The translations under genes and the position numbers were made by a program. The notes under the pieces were generated by a model. That model had not been told where the DNA came from, searched no databases, and saw only the letters and a list, made by a program, of their open reading frames with translations. Below, one piece after another: positions 63,060-64,000 of a DNA stretch of 64,000 bases (its first letter is position 1; the number at the start of each line of letters is the position of its first letter). The stretch is from the NCBI RefSeq assembly GCF_900101895.1, contig NZ_FMVF01000005.1, positions 66,463-130,462 of the forward strand, written 5' to 3'. The stretch comes from Flavobacterium caeni (lineage in GTDB: Bacteria; Bacteroidota; Bacteroidia; Flavobacteriales; Flavobacteriaceae).

Positions 63060-63980
63060 ATGCTATCCCTTAATGTTAAGAATGAAACCTCGCGCCTGCG
63101 TGCGGTGGTGCTCGGAACAGCCTTGAGCAATGGCCCGACACCCGAGGCAAGCGTGGCCTATGATCCCAAATCCTTAGAGCACATCCTCGCGGGTACCTAT
63201 CCGAAAGAAGCCGACATGGTGGCCGAAATGGAAGCCTTCAACAAAGTCTTCGAAAAATACGACGTAAAGGTCTACCGTCCCGAACTCGTGGCCAACGAAA
63301 ACCAGATTTTTACGCGCGACATCGCGTTTGTCATAGACGACATCATCATCGAGGCGGGCATCCTGCCCGAACGCGACAAGGAATTTCCAGCCATCGAGTA
63401 TGTGATCGATCAGATCGACCCGGCCAAAGTCAAGCGCATCGTAGACAAAGAAAAGATACACATAGAAGGCGGCGACGTCATCCTGTACAACGACTATATT
63501 TTTATCGGCACCTACCGCGGCGCCGATTACGCCCAGGTCAAGACCGCGCGTACCAACCAGGCGGGCATCGACTACATCAAAGATTTGTTCCCGCACAAAA
63601 AGATCCTCACGTTCGACCTGGTCAAGTCGTGGGCCGATGCGCGCGACAACGCGTTGCACCTCGACTGCTGTTTCCAGCCCGTAGGCACAAACAAGGCCAT
63701 CATTTACAAGGGCGGTTTCCGCAACGAGGCCGAGTACCAACAGCTTGTCGATATTTTTGGGATGGACAACCTGTTCCACATCACGCGCGACGAGATGTAC
63801 CACATGTTCTCGAACGTGTTTTCGATCGCGCCCGACGTGGTGGTGTCTGAAAAGAATTTCACACGCCTGAACCAATGGCTGCGCGAGCACGATTTTACAG
63901 TAGAAGAGATTCCGTATGCCGAGATTGCGAAGCAGGAGGGATTGTTGCGGTGTTCGACTTTGCCGCTCGTTCGGGATTAA
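63060..63980 (+). CDS. Dimethylarginine dimethylaminohydrolase/amidinotransferase-family protein
   Basis: The 306-residue protein has the guanidine-modifying enzyme fold with NQIFTRDIAF (about 81-90), EGGD (136-139), HLDCCF (His200) and a C-terminal Cys298 in LLRCSTLP. These match the catalytic Cys-His-Glu set of DDAH, arginine deiminase and amidinotransferases. The substrate is most likely arginine or a methylated arginine; which one cannot be told. Start MLSLNVKNETSRLRAVVLG fits. It is the last gene before the window ends, and its stop is 20 bases from the edge. Confidence 0.9.
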   Translation: MLSLNVKNETSRLRAVVLGTALSNGPTPEASVAYDPKSLEHILAGTYPKEADMVAEMEAFNKVFEKYDVKVYRPELVANENQIFTRDIAFVIDDIIIEAGILPERDKEFPAIEYVIDQIDPAKVKRIVDKEKIHIEGGDVILYNDYIFIGTYRGADYAQVKTARTNQAGIDYIKDLFPHKKILTFDLVKSWADARDNALHLDCCFQPVGTNKAIIYKGGFRNEAEYQQLVDIFGMDNLFHITRDEMYHMFSNVFSIAPDVVVSEKNFTRLNQWLREHDFTVEEIPYAEIAKQEGLLRCSTLPLVRD

Positions 63981-64000
63981 TTATTTTTTATTTTTATTAT

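Overview
The window looks like chromosomal DNA of a member of the Flavobacteriaceae (Bacteroidota), perhaps a moderately GC-rich Flavobacterium or relative. This rests on four things visible in the sequence. One long S12/S7/EF-G/S10-spc-alpha ribosomal operon lacks tuf, adk and map. There is a SusC/SusD pair. Two secreted proteins carry type IX secretion C-terminal sorting tails. Several start regions show TAnnTTTG-type -7 promoter boxes with an upstream TTTG. I found no rRNA, tRNA, CRISPR array or transposase.

Layout. (1) 1-12431 is mixed housekeeping: a DUF1287 protein, RadC, a YjjG-like HAD nucleotidase, a small secreted protein, RarA, a rhomboid protease, a candidate structured RNA, RlmB, a SusC/SusD pair and an Omp85-like outer-membrane protein. 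(2) 12649-30242 is the ribosomal super-operon from rpsL to rplQ. It includes rpmJ, which encodes only 38 residues, and several spacers that hold hairpins, octamer tandem repeats or a likely S4 leader. (3) 30243-47027 is an accessory block inserted between rplQ and carA. It holds lipoproteins, a class C beta-lactamase-like hydrolase, an O-methyltransferase, a CPBP membrane protease, a Crp/Fnr regulator, two copies of a roughly 300-bp structured dispersed repeat, an XRE/membrane-protein pair, a Doc-type toxin-antitoxin cassette ending in an attC-like site, and a low-GC restriction-modification island. (4) 47028-57278 holds carA, a 1241-residue repeat adhesin, a LytTR two-component pair, enolase and citrate synthase. 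(5) 57518-62903 encodes three secreted proteins, including a gingipain-like C25 peptidase with a T9SS tail. (6) The window ends with a dimethylarginine dimethylaminohydrolase-like gene.

The most interesting locus is 40932-46770. It reads as four overlapping or abutting genes: a C5 cytosine methyltransferase that must start at TTG, a 99-residue putative DNA-binding protein, a 760-residue GHKL ATPase of MORC/MutL type with an embedded zinc ribbon, and a helicase with an N-terminal Mrr-like nuclease domain. They form a plausible ATP-driven restriction-modification system. The island lies between two inverted 50-bp copies (about 80 percent identical by hand alignment) of a GTTGCAA-rich sequence. 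One copy sits in the promoter region of a divergent HTH gene and the other upstream of carA.

Second-tier observations are the toxin-antitoxin cassette with complementary core sites at its two ends, the dispersed repeat whose hairpin shows a compensatory base-pair change between copies, and the Flavo-1-like RNA after the rhomboid gene, which shows possible pseudoknot pairing. All comparisons were made by eye. No database search or folding program was run.
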